DNA from: Saprospiraceae bacterium
GTDB taxonomy: Bacteria > Bacteroidota > Bacteroidia > Chitinophagales > Saprospiraceae
NCBI GenBank assembly: GCA_028280415.1
Contig: JANQLV010000065.1
Coordinates: forward strand, 124,001-188,000
Direction: 5' to 3'
Length of the DNA stretch: 64,000 nt
Under the pieces are notes generated by a model, which saw nothing but the letters and a program-made list of their open reading frames with translations, was not told the DNA's origin and searched no databases. The position numbers and the translations under genes are program-made. Shown one piece after another: positions 8,189 to 17,567 of the stretch (position 1 is the stretch's first letter; the number at the start of each line of letters is the position of its first letter).

Positions 8189-10363
8189 CTAGTTAGAAAT
8201 TACAATTTTATCCACAAAATACTGATCCCCAATTTGCAGTCTCATGACATAAATTCCTGAAGATAAATTCCTGTTCCGTTGAATGTTGGAAACCTGATTG
8301 ACTAATTCCCCTGAATTAATGATTTTCTCAGAGATCAGTATTCCATTAATATTGAACAAAGAAAGTTTTGCATTATTCACCTTTTGATTTTCCAGAATAA
8401 GGTCAAAATTATTATCAATTAATAATTCTCTGAATAGGAGTTGATTCGAAGGACTGTCCGGCTTATCTTTTAATGGTAGGGACAGCGTTCCGGTGTTGAC
8501 ATTAAAATATACTATTCTTGTTATTTCACACTCTACCCCAAAAGGCGAGGTAACTACAAGTGTAACTTCTATTGCATAAGTTATTTGATTTCCGACATAG
8601 GTATGGCTTAATGTAAACCAATTGTTTATTGGATTGAGCGTTTCTTGCGGAGAGTCATCGCCATAATCAACAATTACTGAATTCAGCGTACAGTTTTCGG
8701 AAACAAACTGGAAATCGTGTTCAAGGAAAGGTCCTGTACCAGTATTACCTAATGGGCCCGGTTGAATACCGACATTACATATACAGGGTAAGCTTTGATT
8801 ACAGTTGTTAATAGGGGCTTGTACAGATTCCTGGTATTGACAGGTATCTCCAGCTGGATTGAGTAGATCGAAAGTGAGATTTATTGTATAGTTACCATTT
8901 TGGGTATAGTTATGAACTATACCAAATGAATAAGATGGCCCTGTACCCGTTATTTCCTGGTACACTGTGTTCCCATCTCCAAATTCGATTAAGACACCGA
9001 TTATAGTACAGGTAGTATCTACTGTAACTAATGCTTCTGCTGCATATCTACATCCATCATTAGCGTCAGGATGTACTGTAAGTATCGGATCTGGGCAAAC
9101 ACAGGGAGGGTCCAGGCTAGGGCAGCCTTCAACGTCGCAATCAATATAAATACTGTCAATTGCAATTAGGTTGTTGAGGAATCCCTCTTGTTGATAAACT
9201 GTTTTAGCATGACAAAAATTTCCACATGCCGATTCTATTTTGTGAACTACTTTATAATATTTTTCTTTTGTAGCTATGTATGAGAGCCCTTGAGTTCCGG
9301 TTTGGGTATCTACTAATGCATAGTCGCCATCTAATTCATTAGATTCGTAGATACACCAGAGATGGGTTGAAGGACAGCCATTTGCACTCAGGTTATCTAA
9401 TGAATGGAGTGCTGTTGTAATTTCATACGAGTTCGCATCTATATCAAATGTATTTAAGCTAAAACCGGGGTTCAGGGTCATATCGCAACATTGAACGGTA
9501 TAGCTTTTATTAACCGAAATTGGAGGACAATTATCGGGGAAATATGCGTCCAAACTAATTTCTATCACATCTCCGGGGCATATATCCAGATCACAGATTG
9601 GGCTCTGCAAAGGAATTGAACTTAGGGGCCCATAATAATCATGTGTACATTCTTGCCCGGCTACAGCTAGTGTCCAGGATGTGTAACTTATACCGGGTTC
9701 CGGTACTCGGACTCTGATGTTTCCAATTTCTTCCCAGCATACTTCATTGATGACATTGCCATTACCATCTTCAAGAACGATTTCAACATCTGAATAATTC
9801 TGAGAAATTATGATATTATCAATTGCAAAATCATCGTCAAAGGCAGTAATGGAGAAATCTTGCCTTAATTCAAAAAAATGGTTTCCTGCAGTCAGGCAGA
9901 GTTCGTGTTCTAAGGTCACCCAATCATCCTCAAACTGCACATCCTGAAGCGGCACTTCGAATTCATGGATAAAATTATTGTCAATGTATAGTAGTAATGG
10001 TATATCTCTTAATTGGTGACTTCCCCAAGTGAAATTTCGATGATTTACATCAATTCGAAAATTGTAACTGCCCTCAGATGTAGTGATAACATCTCCGTAA
10101 TAAAGCTTACCTGTTGTTGGTTCATTTGGATCATTTTCGAACATCATGAAGGTTCCATCTCCTGTGCGATTGGCAGGAAGTTTAATACATGTTCCAAAAT
10201 TCCAGCTATCTGTTAAAGTATATTGGTTTTCGGCACATCCATTATTTGGATGTTGAGCATAATCTGATTGAAATGGATTGGAACCGGAATCAAAATCATT
10301 GCTATAATTAGCAGACACATTTGTAATAAAAAATAGAGTAAGAAATAATAGAAAATTTTTCAT
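8189..10363 (-). CDS. Large T9SS-exported protein with PKD-like domains
   Basis: 724 residues with signal peptide MKNFLLFLTLFFITNVSA. Residues ~20-190 form a beta-sandwich-like module, including GDGTFMMFENDP and ending DDFAIDNIIIS, similar in outline to carbohydrate-binding/MAM-type jelly rolls. Two PKD-like modules follow at ~430-520 (EFGDGNTVYQ) and ~530-625 (DYGDDSPQE, SHTYVG). Many cysteines (CCDMT, CVCPDP, CICNVG) suggest disulphides. The last ~75 residues (LFNINGILISEKI to GDQYFVDKIVISN) are a type A sorting domain. A secreted adhesive or matrix role is plausible; no catalytic motif is visible. Confidence 0.82.
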   Translation of the reverse strand: MKNFLLFLTLFFITNVSANYSNDFDSGSNPFQSDYAQHPNNGCAENQYTLTDSWNFGTCIKLPANRTGDGTFMMFENDPNEPTTGKLYYGDVITTSEGSYNFRIDVNHRNFTWGSHQLRDIPLLLYIDNNFIHEFEVPLQDVQFEDDWVTLEHELCLTAGNHFFELRQDFSITAFDDDFAIDNIIISQNYSDVEIVLEDGNGNVINEVCWEEIGNIRVRVPEPGISYTSWTLAVAGQECTHDYYGPLSSIPLQSPICDLDICPGDVIEISLDAYFPDNCPPISVNKSYTVQCCDMTLNPGFSLNTFDIDANSYEITTALHSLDNLSANGCPSTHLWCIYESNELDGDYALVDTQTGTQGLSYIATKEKYYKVVHKIESACGNFCHAKTVYQQEGFLNNLIAIDSIYIDCDVEGCPSLDPPCVCPDPILTVHPDANDGCRYAAEALVTVDTTCTIIGVLIEFGDGNTVYQEITGTGPSYSFGIVHNYTQNGNYTINLTFDLLNPAGDTCQYQESVQAPINNCNQSLPCICNVGIQPGPLGNTGTGPFLEHDFQFVSENCTLNSVIVDYGDDSPQETLNPINNWFTLSHTYVGNQITYAIEVTLVVTSPFGVECEITRIVYFNVNTGTLSLPLKDKPDSPSNQLLFRELLIDNNFDLILENQKVNNAKLSLFNINGILISEKIINSGELVNQVSNIQRNRNLSSGIYVMRLQIGDQYFVDKIVISN

Positions 10364-10617
10364 AATACAAACTTTAGAAGGTTTAAGAAAGTTTGCACTA
10401 TAACTTGTTAGTAGTTCATTTGTGACAGTTGAAATTTGTATTGATCATTTTTTAACAATTTGGTATAGCTAGAACCTGTTTAAATCAAATTGACTGGTCT
10501 GCTAAAACATTTTCCACTCGCCCTACAGTCTTTTTTATCCACAATAAATAAGGCTATTCCGAAATAAAATTGAATGTGCATTTCATTTTTAAGAGAGATT
10601 TATAGTAGTATTACTGG

Positions 10618-10645
10618 AGGAGATAAAAAAAATCTCCTTTTTTTG
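10618..10645 (+). terminator. Terminator-like hairpin in the leader of the sigma-factor gene
   Basis: AGGAGAT, seven A, ATCTCCT, then a run of T on the + strand: a canonical intrinsic-terminator shape, yet it stands ~48 bases before the sigma-factor ATG with no + strand gene upstream. It could end read-through transcription or act as an attenuator. The rest of 10364-10692 shows nothing clear. Confidence 0.4.
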
Positions 10646-10692
10646 TCACAGAAGAGAATTTTTGAAGTTATAATCTGGCATATTGATATACT

Positions 10693-11292
10693 ATGTTGTT
10701 CAATAGTCCTAGAAAAAATATAAGCAAAATACACAAGCAAAATTTTGGATTGACTAAATCTAATTTTGAAGAGCTTTTGCAAGGTCTGCAAAATGGAGAT
10801 GAAGAACTAACTGTACATATTTACGAATATCATATTAATTCTTGTGCTAATTATTTGATGAAAGAATTTGAAATTAAAAAAAATGCTGCTCATGATTTAT
10901 GCATGGAGACTTTAATGGAATTCAGAGGGAAGTTATTATCCGGAAAAATTAAATACGGAAACCTGAAATTCTTGTTTACACGCATGGCGTATAATAATTT
11001 CATTGATCAATATAAAAAGCAACAAAAATTAAATGAATGTATTCAATATTTTCTAAAAACTCAAAGCAATGAAATAGATACCGAAGAGTTTCTTAGTATA
11101 CTCTTTGAATCTGTTGAATCATTAAGTGAAAAAGATGAAGTACTAATCAAGGATGTCTATCTTATGGAAAAAGACATAAAAGAATTAGCCAAAGAATATA
11201 ATATTAGTTATGATAGCTTGAGAAAAAGAAAAGAAAGAGCATTAAAAAAATTAAAAGAACTGTTCTTTATTCGGTATAGTCAACAAGTATAA
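10693..11292 (+). CDS. RNA polymerase sigma factor, sigma-70/ECF-like
   Basis: 199 residues. A sigma region 2-like part lies at ~22-115: ELLQGLQNGDEELTVHIYEYHINSC, then DLCMETLMEFRGKL and FLFTRMAYNNFIDQYKKQQ, which correspond to regions 2.1-2.4. Region 4 is at ~135-190: SVESLSEKDEVLIKDVYLMEKDIKELAKEYNISYDSLRKRKERALKKLKELF, a helix-turn-helix ending in the usual basic helix. It is the first gene of a block of four on the + strand; the next gene begins 3 bases after its stop and encodes a one-pass membrane TPR protein in the position normally held by an anti-sigma factor. An ECF-type envelope-stress or surface-sensing regulator is likely; the regulon is unknown. Confidence 0.85.
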   Translation: MLFNSPRKNISKIHKQNFGLTKSNFEELLQGLQNGDEELTVHIYEYHINSCANYLMKEFEIKKNAAHDLCMETLMEFRGKLLSGKIKYGNLKFLFTRMAYNNFIDQYKKQQKLNECIQYFLKTQSNEIDTEEFLSILFESVESLSEKDEVLIKDVYLMEKDIKELAKEYNISYDSLRKRKERALKKLKELFFIRYSQQV

Positions 11293-11295
11293 AAT

Positions 11296-11940
11296 ATGAT
11301 TCCTGATAATTCAAAAAATGAGAAACAAAATAAATTTGAATTTCTTTTAAGAGAATCGTTGAAGAGAAATAAGAAACGAGAAATTGAAGCGCTCATTCAT
11401 AAAAGAAAAAGAAACAATACGTTTAAGCTCTTAATTGGCATGGCAGCATCAATTGTTTTTCTGGCAGGAACTATTCTTGGATATAAATTTTTATCTCCGG
11501 AGTCTCCCAAAGAATTGGCCGGGCGATATATTAAAGAATTGTCATTGCAGCCTCCTCCGAATTATAGAAGTCTTGATGACTACAAGCGAATAAACACATT
11601 GCAGGCAGCATATGATGAAATGTCTAATGAAAATTATTCCGAAGCGGTACAGAAATTTCGCCAATACGAGAAAACCCATACTTTGTCCAATCTTGAAAAA
11701 TTAAATTATGCTTTCTGTATTATTAAAATCAGGGATGGAGATTTACAAAAGTCTAAATCCTTATTAAGCTCTATAAACAATGCAGAATCCGGGATCGAAA
11801 TTAACAGGCTTTATCTGCTAGGTTTAAATGAAGTTTTACTGGATAACACAGATGAAGCAGTTAATATTTTTGAAGAACTCCTAAAGCGTTCTGGCTTCAA
11901 CAAAAAGAATATAAACAGTATTTTGAAAACTTTAAAATGA
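11296..11940 (+). CDS. Single-pass membrane protein with extracytoplasmic TPRs, candidate anti-sigma protein
   Basis: 214 residues. The N-terminal ~40 are cytoplasmic and strongly charged (RESLKRNKKREIEALIHKRKRN). One transmembrane helix at ~43-66 (LLIGMAASIVFLAGTILGYKF) follows, then a periplasmic TPR-like region (YDEMSNENYSEAVQKFRQYEKTHTLSNLEKLNYAFCIIKIRDGDLQKSKSLL and LDNTDEAVNIFEELLK). It starts 3 bases after the sigma-factor stop and ends 6 bases before the next gene, so co-expression is near certain. Position, size and topology are those of an anti-sigma factor, but no zinc-binding anti-sigma or FecR motif is present. The anti-sigma role is inference; it could instead scaffold the CHAT protein. 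Confidence 0.75.
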   Translation: MIPDNSKNEKQNKFEFLLRESLKRNKKREIEALIHKRKRNNTFKLLIGMAASIVFLAGTILGYKFLSPESPKELAGRYIKELSLQPPPNYRSLDDYKRINTLQAAYDEMSNENYSEAVQKFRQYEKTHTLSNLEKLNYAFCIIKIRDGDLQKSKSLLSSINNAESGIEINRLYLLGLNEVLLDNTDEAVNIFEELLKRSGFNKKNINSILKTLK

Positions 11941-11946
11941 TAGAAA

Positions 11947-13482
11947 ATGAATAAAAGAATAAAGGCTTTATATTTTTGGATGATCATTTTTGTCTTGACA
12001 GGCACAAATTTCCTTCCGGCTCAGATATCTTTTAAGCAATTCAATGGAAGTAATGGGGGCTATGACTTCGTTTCGACTTATTCGGACTCGTATTTGCATT
12101 TTAGCATATTGGGTGATGGCTATTATAGTTTTGAATCTAATTTCAATCACCAATACCATCTCAATAATATACCAGCAAATGCCTATTTGTATAGAGTCGG
12201 GCCCTATGAAGATGAAGATCCGGATAGTTTAAATCATGGTAATTCCAACCAGGGATTAATAAACCCCAATATACCTCATTATACATTCGAGAATAAGATT
12301 GAGGTCAAGAAAAGCTGGAATCTGGTCCCCAATAAAAAGAACTATTATATTCTCCAGTTTGAAAATAATAATAATGAAGTGCTTAGTGGATGTGTTGAAT
12401 TTCATATTGATACGACTCAGATTGCTGTAGACGAGGGAGGAATTTTAGATCAATATAATTCCTGGGTATTTAACAGAACTTTGCAAAGTTCTGAATTTTC
12501 AAATGAGGGATATGATGTAAAATATGTTTGGCAGTTTAGTGATTTGAAAATTGGGGAGCAGAGGATTATTTACATACCCGCTCAATGTTTAATATCAAAA
12601 ATGGATAAGGCAGCCCTAAGAGGTGTAATCAAATATAATTGTTCCAGCATCATTACTTACGATGCCAGTAATGATGGAAACTTAAAGAATGTTAATAATT
12701 CAAATTACTTTACATTAAATGAAATAGTCAGAGGTTATCCGCATGATCCCAATTGTATAGTTACTGATCCCTATGCCTTAAGCACATTTGATGAAGACCA
12801 GACCGTGCTTTATACTATCTTTTTTCATAATGAGGGAAATGCTCCTGCACATGATGTAAGACTGGACTTCAAAATAGACAAACCTGTACATAGTATTTCT
12901 TATGTTGCATCCAGTGATCCATGCAGCATAGTTCCCAATAATAATGCTGTGATTCAGGAAGCTGAAATCAATTTTCTAGCTGTTGATCTCCCCGGGCTGG
13001 CTCAGATACATTCGCCCAATTATTATAGTACGATCGGATGGGTTAGCCTGGAGATTTGCCTTGACCCTACCACATGGCCGCAAGATTTTGCTTCTTCTTA
13101 TGTGGATATTTATTTTGATAGCCTGCCTGCAATTAGAGCAGACCATACTATTTACCGTCTTATTAATCATTCGCTGAATTCCAATTGTTTCGACGACCCG
13201 AATCTTATAAGAGAAGAAGCCTCGACCAATCTTGCTGATTTGACGGATATCAAAATATTCCCCAACCCTACACGGGATATATCAATTATTGAATTGCCGG
13301 AAAATATGGCGGGTGAAACCAGGGCATACCTTTATGATCTTTCTGGTAAACTATTATGGAACGATATTTTAAATTCCACCCGGGAAAAAATAAATTTGTC
13401 CGCATTTAATAATGGAGTATATACCCTGGTGCTAAGCGATAATCTCGGAAATAAAGAAACCCGGTTTATTTTAAAATATTAG
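11947..13482 (+). CDS. T9SS-exported surface protein of the sigma/CHAT locus
   Basis: 511 residues with a signal peptide (LYFWMIIFVLTGTNFLPAQ). The middle part (~255-380) holds PHDPNCIVTDPYALSTFDEDQTVLYTIFFHNEGNAPAHDVRLDF, a domain found before sorting signals in many Bacteroidota surface proteins and related to DUF11-like immunoglobulin folds. The last ~75 residues (FPNPTRDISIIELPEN, YLYDLSGKLLW, AFNNGVYTLVLSD) form a type A T9SS sorting domain. It lies 6 bases after the one-pass TPR gene, so a cell-surface product is made with the sigma factor. It may be the surface sensor or effector of the locus. The upstream repeat-like region (~30-250) is not recognised. Confidence 0.8.
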   Translation: MNKRIKALYFWMIIFVLTGTNFLPAQISFKQFNGSNGGYDFVSTYSDSYLHFSILGDGYYSFESNFNHQYHLNNIPANAYLYRVGPYEDEDPDSLNHGNSNQGLINPNIPHYTFENKIEVKKSWNLVPNKKNYYILQFENNNNEVLSGCVEFHIDTTQIAVDEGGILDQYNSWVFNRTLQSSEFSNEGYDVKYVWQFSDLKIGEQRIIYIPAQCLISKMDKAALRGVIKYNCSSIITYDASNDGNLKNVNNSNYFTLNEIVRGYPHDPNCIVTDPYALSTFDEDQTVLYTIFFHNEGNAPAHDVRLDFKIDKPVHSISYVASSDPCSIVPNNNAVIQEAEINFLAVDLPGLAQIHSPNYYSTIGWVSLEICLDPTTWPQDFASSYVDIYFDSLPAIRADHTIYRLINHSLNSNCFDDPNLIREEASTNLADLTDIKIFPNPTRDISIIELPENMAGETRAYLYDLSGKLLWNDILNSTREKINLSAFNNGVYTLVLSDNLGNKETRFILKY

Positions 13483-13647
13483 ACTGTATTAAATATTAGC
13501 TTCAGCATTTTAGAACAGGTATGAATAATGATTTTTGGGCTAAATATTAACCTGATATTATTTAATATTAAATGTCAGCGAAATAACAATTTAAAAAGCA
13601 GATTAAAATCTTAGAAATGTTTAATTTACTTGAAAAAGTAATTAAAT

Positions 13648-16404
13648 ATGTTTGTTCCCCGGGGTAGGCTTAGTCTGCTTTTCTTAATTTTAATATTCTG
13701 TTATTCGAATTTAATACAATCTCAAAATACCTCTTTGGCCAGTACCATAGATTCCATCCTGGTAAATATGGAGGAGGATAAAGCCTTTGCCAGCCTTAAT
13801 GCAATGGCCACAGGCTTTTTAAATCATGGAGATTGGGAATCCTGGGAATCCTGGGAATCCTGTAAAAAAGGAATAATCAGAAAATTGAGGGAAAGAAATT
13901 CCTATGACCGGATTTTGGATAGTTTAGAAGTCTGGAAGTTGACGGATGATCTACCATCTGAGCATTTGGCCTACCTAAGCTATTACGAAGGTTATATTGC
14001 TACAAAAAAAGGGAATACCATTCTGGGAATAGCATTTTATAAAGAGGCACTTTCCCATTATCAGGCATTGGAAGATTTTCATAAATGCTATAGTATTTGC
14101 AGAAATCTTGGGCATAATATCTCAAGACTTAATGACCACCCCAGTGCCCGTAGCTATTACAGTAAGGCTTTAGCTTATGCGGAAATGCTGAAATATCCGG
14201 AAGCAAAAAAAAGATGGCTGAAATTAGACATTGTAAATTCTTATCTGTATCAAGGGGAATATGATCTCGCCTTGAAATTCTTAAATGAAAAACTTTCTGT
14301 TGATGCATCGGAAGCGGATATACTGTTAGCAAAAGTGCGAATCTATATAGGGAAAAATAAAGTAGCCCGGGCAGAAGAATTATTCCTCAAAGTTGAAAAT
14401 TCAAGGGAGAATAATTATGAATATTTGTCAACTCAGGCGGAGCTTTTGGAAGCTAAAAATAACCTGAATGCTGCAATTAATGTAAGAGAAAAAATTATAG
14501 AATCCTGGGGAGGGGGCTTCAAAAGAGATTTTTATGGTGAAAAGGTCAAATTATCTACTTTGTATGTAGGGAATAAGGAATACCTGAAAGCAGCTTCCCT
14601 TCTGGATACGATAATCAATTTTTTTGTGCCGGAATTTAAACCTGAACAGGATGATGTTAATAGTCTTTCTATGGCTACACCTTCTATTTGGTTGGTCGAG
14701 GCACTTCAATTAAAAGGAGATATTTTTTATGAAGATTCCGGCATACATAATTTGAGAAAAGCCAATGATTATTATCTCACTGCTTTTAATATTTTATTAA
14801 AACTTAAAAATAAATTCAATTCGGATATATCTAAAAATACCTATAGCCTATTGAGTAAAAAAATAGCTGCTAAACTGATGATGATTAATCATGAATTGTT
14901 TAGTGCATCAAAACAGGAAGTTTTATTCGATCAGGCATTTCATATAGCCCAAAATGCAAATGCCTTTGTCTTAAGAAACGCAATTGAAATCAGAAATTTT
15001 CTAAGCCATGCTACGATTGATAGAGAATTGAAAAATAGGTTTTTAAAGTTAGAGTTTATGGTTTCTCAGACAAGGGATACAATAGACACAAATATTCTGG
15101 ATGAATATGATGAAGTCAAAAGGCAAATTTATGAAAAATTTAAAATCCTGGATGATTACCTGGCTGAAACAACGGTAAATTTAAAGGAAGTTCAGAATTC
15201 AATTCAAAAGCAATCGGTCTTTGTAAAATATTTTTTTACAGATAAAGAATGTTATATTTTTTTTATTGGTAAAAAGGACTATGATTTTTTAAAAATTAAA
15301 CTTCCGGAAAAATATACTTATTGGATAAACTCGATTTCTGAAACAATATCAAAACCTGCAAATTCCAATTTAGAGAAAAAGTACATTGAAGCAAGTAAGC
15401 AGATTTATAAATTACTTGTTGAGCCTGTTGCGAATAAAAATAATCAAACCGAACATTTTATTATCGTACCGGATGCCGAACTCAGACAAATTTCTTTTGC
15501 CGGGCTCATATGGAAGCCGACCAAAAGCTGGATTGAAATAGACAAATTTCTAATTAGTAAGTATTCCTTTTCTTATTTGTACTACTCTTCTCAAATCAGG
15601 AATTCAAAAGGAAAGAGAAAAGGAAAAAATCAAATCGTTGGTTTTGGCTTAAGTTATGATGAATCCTATCTGAAGCGGGCCTCTCAAGTATTGATGAGAG
15701 ATTTCAATATAGGGGAGTATATAGCAGAACCGGATTTAAAAGAACTGGATTATGCAGTGACCGAAGTCAACGAAATTTCATCTAGGTTTGGAGGATTAGT
15801 TTATGAAAATGATTCGGTCAATAATAAGGTTCTTAAAAAAAATCTTCGGGGAAACAGCATCGTACATTTTACCGGTCATACCTGGATCGACGAAAATGAT
15901 TATTTGAATTCTTCTTTGCTGATTTACCCCGACTCTGTAAATCAGGATATCTATTTCAGTAATAGTGATATTTTACAATTGGATCTTTCCAATGAACTTA
16001 TTGTCTTGAGTACTTGCAAAAGCTCTTCTGGTAGACTTGTAATAGGAGAGGGTATTATGAGTCTGGGAAGATCATTTACTTACAGTGGTTCAAATGCAGT
16101 TGTTGGAAATTATTGGAAGACTTCCGATTACTCCTCTTTTAGTATCATGGAAGCTTTTTATGAAAACCTACAAAAAGGACTTAGTAAGGATATTGCCTTA
16201 AGGGAGGCTCAGTTGAACTATTTGGAGGATGACAATCTGAGCAATCCTTTGGTGCGATCTCCGGTGCATTGGGCCGGCTGGGTTTTGTATGGTAGCTATG
16301 ATCCCATTGCATCAAGCAGTAATAGCATATTTTTAGTAGTATCTATCCTTCTATTAGTACTTAGCTCTTTTTTCTTCATAAGGAGGAAAAGAGGTGCGAA
16401 GTAA
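13648..16404 (+). CDS. Membrane-anchored TPR-CHAT caspase-like protease
   Basis: 918 residues: signal peptide (to ~27), TPR-like helical repeats (~100-430), a linker helix region (~430-560), CHAT domain (~575-890), then one transmembrane helix (SIFLVVSILLLVLSSFFFI) and a basic tail RRKRGAK. The CHAT motifs are HFIIVPDAELRQISFAGLIW, VHFTGHTW with likely catalytic His744, LIVLSTCKSSSG with likely Cys790, and PVHWAGWVLYG at the end. With a signal peptide and a cytoplasmic basic tail, the protease should face the periplasm. It follows a T9SS surface protein, a membrane TPR protein and a sigma factor on the same strand; the 165-base gap to it carries a near-palindrome just before the ATG (about 13621-13645). 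A role in regulated cleavage within this locus is inference. Confidence 0.85.
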   Translation: MFVPRGRLSLLFLILIFCYSNLIQSQNTSLASTIDSILVNMEEDKAFASLNAMATGFLNHGDWESWESWESCKKGIIRKLRERNSYDRILDSLEVWKLTDDLPSEHLAYLSYYEGYIATKKGNTILGIAFYKEALSHYQALEDFHKCYSICRNLGHNISRLNDHPSARSYYSKALAYAEMLKYPEAKKRWLKLDIVNSYLYQGEYDLALKFLNEKLSVDASEADILLAKVRIYIGKNKVARAEELFLKVENSRENNYEYLSTQAELLEAKNNLNAAINVREKIIESWGGGFKRDFYGEKVKLSTLYVGNKEYLKAASLLDTIINFFVPEFKPEQDDVNSLSMATPSIWLVEALQLKGDIFYEDSGIHNLRKANDYYLTAFNILLKLKNKFNSDISKNTYSLLSKKIAAKLMMINHELFSASKQEVLFDQAFHIAQNANAFVLRNAIEIRNFLSHATIDRELKNRFLKLEFMVSQTRDTIDTNILDEYDEVKRQIYEKFKILDDYLAETTVNLKEVQNSIQKQSVFVKYFFTDKECYIFFIGKKDYDFLKIKLPEKYTYWINSISETISKPANSNLEKKYIEASKQIYKLLVEPVANKNNQTEHFIIVPDAELRQISFAGLIWKPTKSWIEIDKFLISKYSFSYLYYSSQIRNSKGKRKGKNQIVGFGLSYDESYLKRASQVLMRDFNIGEYIAEPDLKELDYAVTEVNEISSRFGGLVYENDSVNNKVLKKNLRGNSIVHFTGHTWIDENDYLNSSLLIYPDSVNQDIYFSNSDILQLDLSNELIVLSTCKSSSGRLVIGEGIMSLGRSFTYSGSNAVVGNYWKTSDYSSFSIMEAFYENLQKGLSKDIALREAQLNYLEDDNLSNPLVRSPVHWAGWVLYGSYDPIASSSNSIFLVVSILLLVLSSFFFIRRKRGAK
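13834..13860 (+). repeat. Three perfect copies of a 9-base in-frame repeat
   Basis: TGGGAATCC repeated three times without change, encoding Trp-Glu-Ser three times near residue 63-71 of the CHAT protein. Copy-number change would stay in frame. Confidence 0.9.
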
Positions 16405-16481
16405 ATTCCATTAGAACTTGAAAAGCAAAAATGTATTTTAATAAAACCTTTAAAGAGGATTGCGGATAATCATAGGCTTAG

Positions 16482-17543
16482 TTATACCATATTTTTTACC
16501 AGACTCTCCCAGGCTCTTATAATATTTTCATTTATGGCGGATTTCCATTTTTTCCTGGGATGCTCTTGAATATATTTCAAAGCTGCTAATTGTCTGGGGG
16601 AAAAAATGGCATTGGGCGATTGACCTTTACCAATCAGACTATTCGCGCGTACTGCTTGCAAAGGAGTCATGGGAAGGAAACGATAACTGCTCTTGTATAA
16701 ATAATATTTGGTTTCTCGGTCTATACGGAAGCCTGATTTTTCGGATGCGTATTCTGAACCCAAAACCTGCTCTGCACTCAACTGCTGATTGAGATTATCA
16801 GTATAAACATGACTGGCGCAGCTTTTGGTTTTGGCGGCTTTGAGCAAATCTTTGTATTGAATTATACTGGGAGCAAATTCTACTTTGACCACTTCACGTC
16901 CATTCATAAAGCCTGCATGTGTTTCCACTACGCCTTCAATATCCGCAATCTTTTTCTCTCCGGACCAAAAGCAGTACATGGATAAATAGGCCGTTTCTGT
17001 TCCTTCGGCGCGCGCCGAATGTTCTTCTTGTAAAAGACCAAGATAAGCGGGAACTGCTATATTTTGTTTTTTCAAGACTTTAATCATGGCCTCTGCTACA
17101 CCCTGAACGGAATAATTACCACTGATCCGGTCAATTAGATTTTTCCTTTTGTCATCAATGATACGAACGACCGGATTGTTCCAGGAAGGTTCCTGGAAAT
17201 AGTCCATCACTTTTCGATCTTCTCCGCCTTTATTATTGAAGATAGCCAGAGGAACAAAATAGGTTTCAATAGCTTCGACGATCAAAGGATGACTCAAGAC
17301 ATCCTGACCGTAATTCCTGCAGGTAGCACAACCCGGAACTTCCTGGAAAAGCAGAAAAACAGGCTTGTTTTCATTGCCTGCCTGCCTGGTAGCTACATTT
17401 ATATCTCTTAACCATTTAACTTTTCCCAACTCTTTGGGTTGAGTGTCCTGTTTTTCTAGTACAGTTTCTGTTTGATAATTATGCTCTTTCATAAGTCCGG
17501 CACCGATAAAGATGATGGAAATTAAAATTACTAGATTAGACAT
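16482..17543 (-). CDS. VPGC-type thioredoxin-like / MsrA-like fusion protein
   Basis: 353 residues from the ATG at 17543, with an N-terminal signal anchor (MSNLVILISIIFIGAGL). Residues ~55-160 are a thioredoxin-like fold with VPGCATC (Cys72, Cys75), matching the VPGUxxT/C family in which the first cysteine is often selenocysteine. Residues ~180-350 resemble methionine sulfoxide reductase MsrA: YCFWSGE with Cys191 in place of GCFWG, then IEGVVETHAGFMNGREV. The reaction would be repair of oxidised methionine or a related reduction in the envelope, the thioredoxin half supplying electrons; this is inference. A C-terminal extension after ~290 ends KKWKSAINENIIRAW. A TATCTTTG box is 24 bases upstream. 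Confidence 0.75.
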   Translation of the reverse strand: MSNLVILISIIFIGAGLMKEHNYQTETVLEKQDTQPKELGKVKWLRDINVATRQAGNENKPVFLLFQEVPGCATCRNYGQDVLSHPLIVEAIETYFVPLAIFNNKGGEDRKVMDYFQEPSWNNPVVRIIDDKRKNLIDRISGNYSVQGVAEAMIKVLKKQNIAVPAYLGLLQEEHSARAEGTETAYLSMYCFWSGEKKIADIEGVVETHAGFMNGREVVKVEFAPSIIQYKDLLKAAKTKSCASHVYTDNLNQQLSAEQVLGSEYASEKSGFRIDRETKYYLYKSSYRFLPMTPLQAVRANSLIGKGQSPNAIFSPRQLAALKYIQEHPRKKWKSAINENIIRAWESLVKNMV

Positions 17544-17567
17544 ATCCTTTTGCGTTTTATTACAATA

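Noticed and set aside
13621-13645. Operator before the CHAT gene
   Set aside because: The near-palindrome around TTACTT / AAGTAA is imperfect, A/T-rich and found once; noted in the gene entry only.
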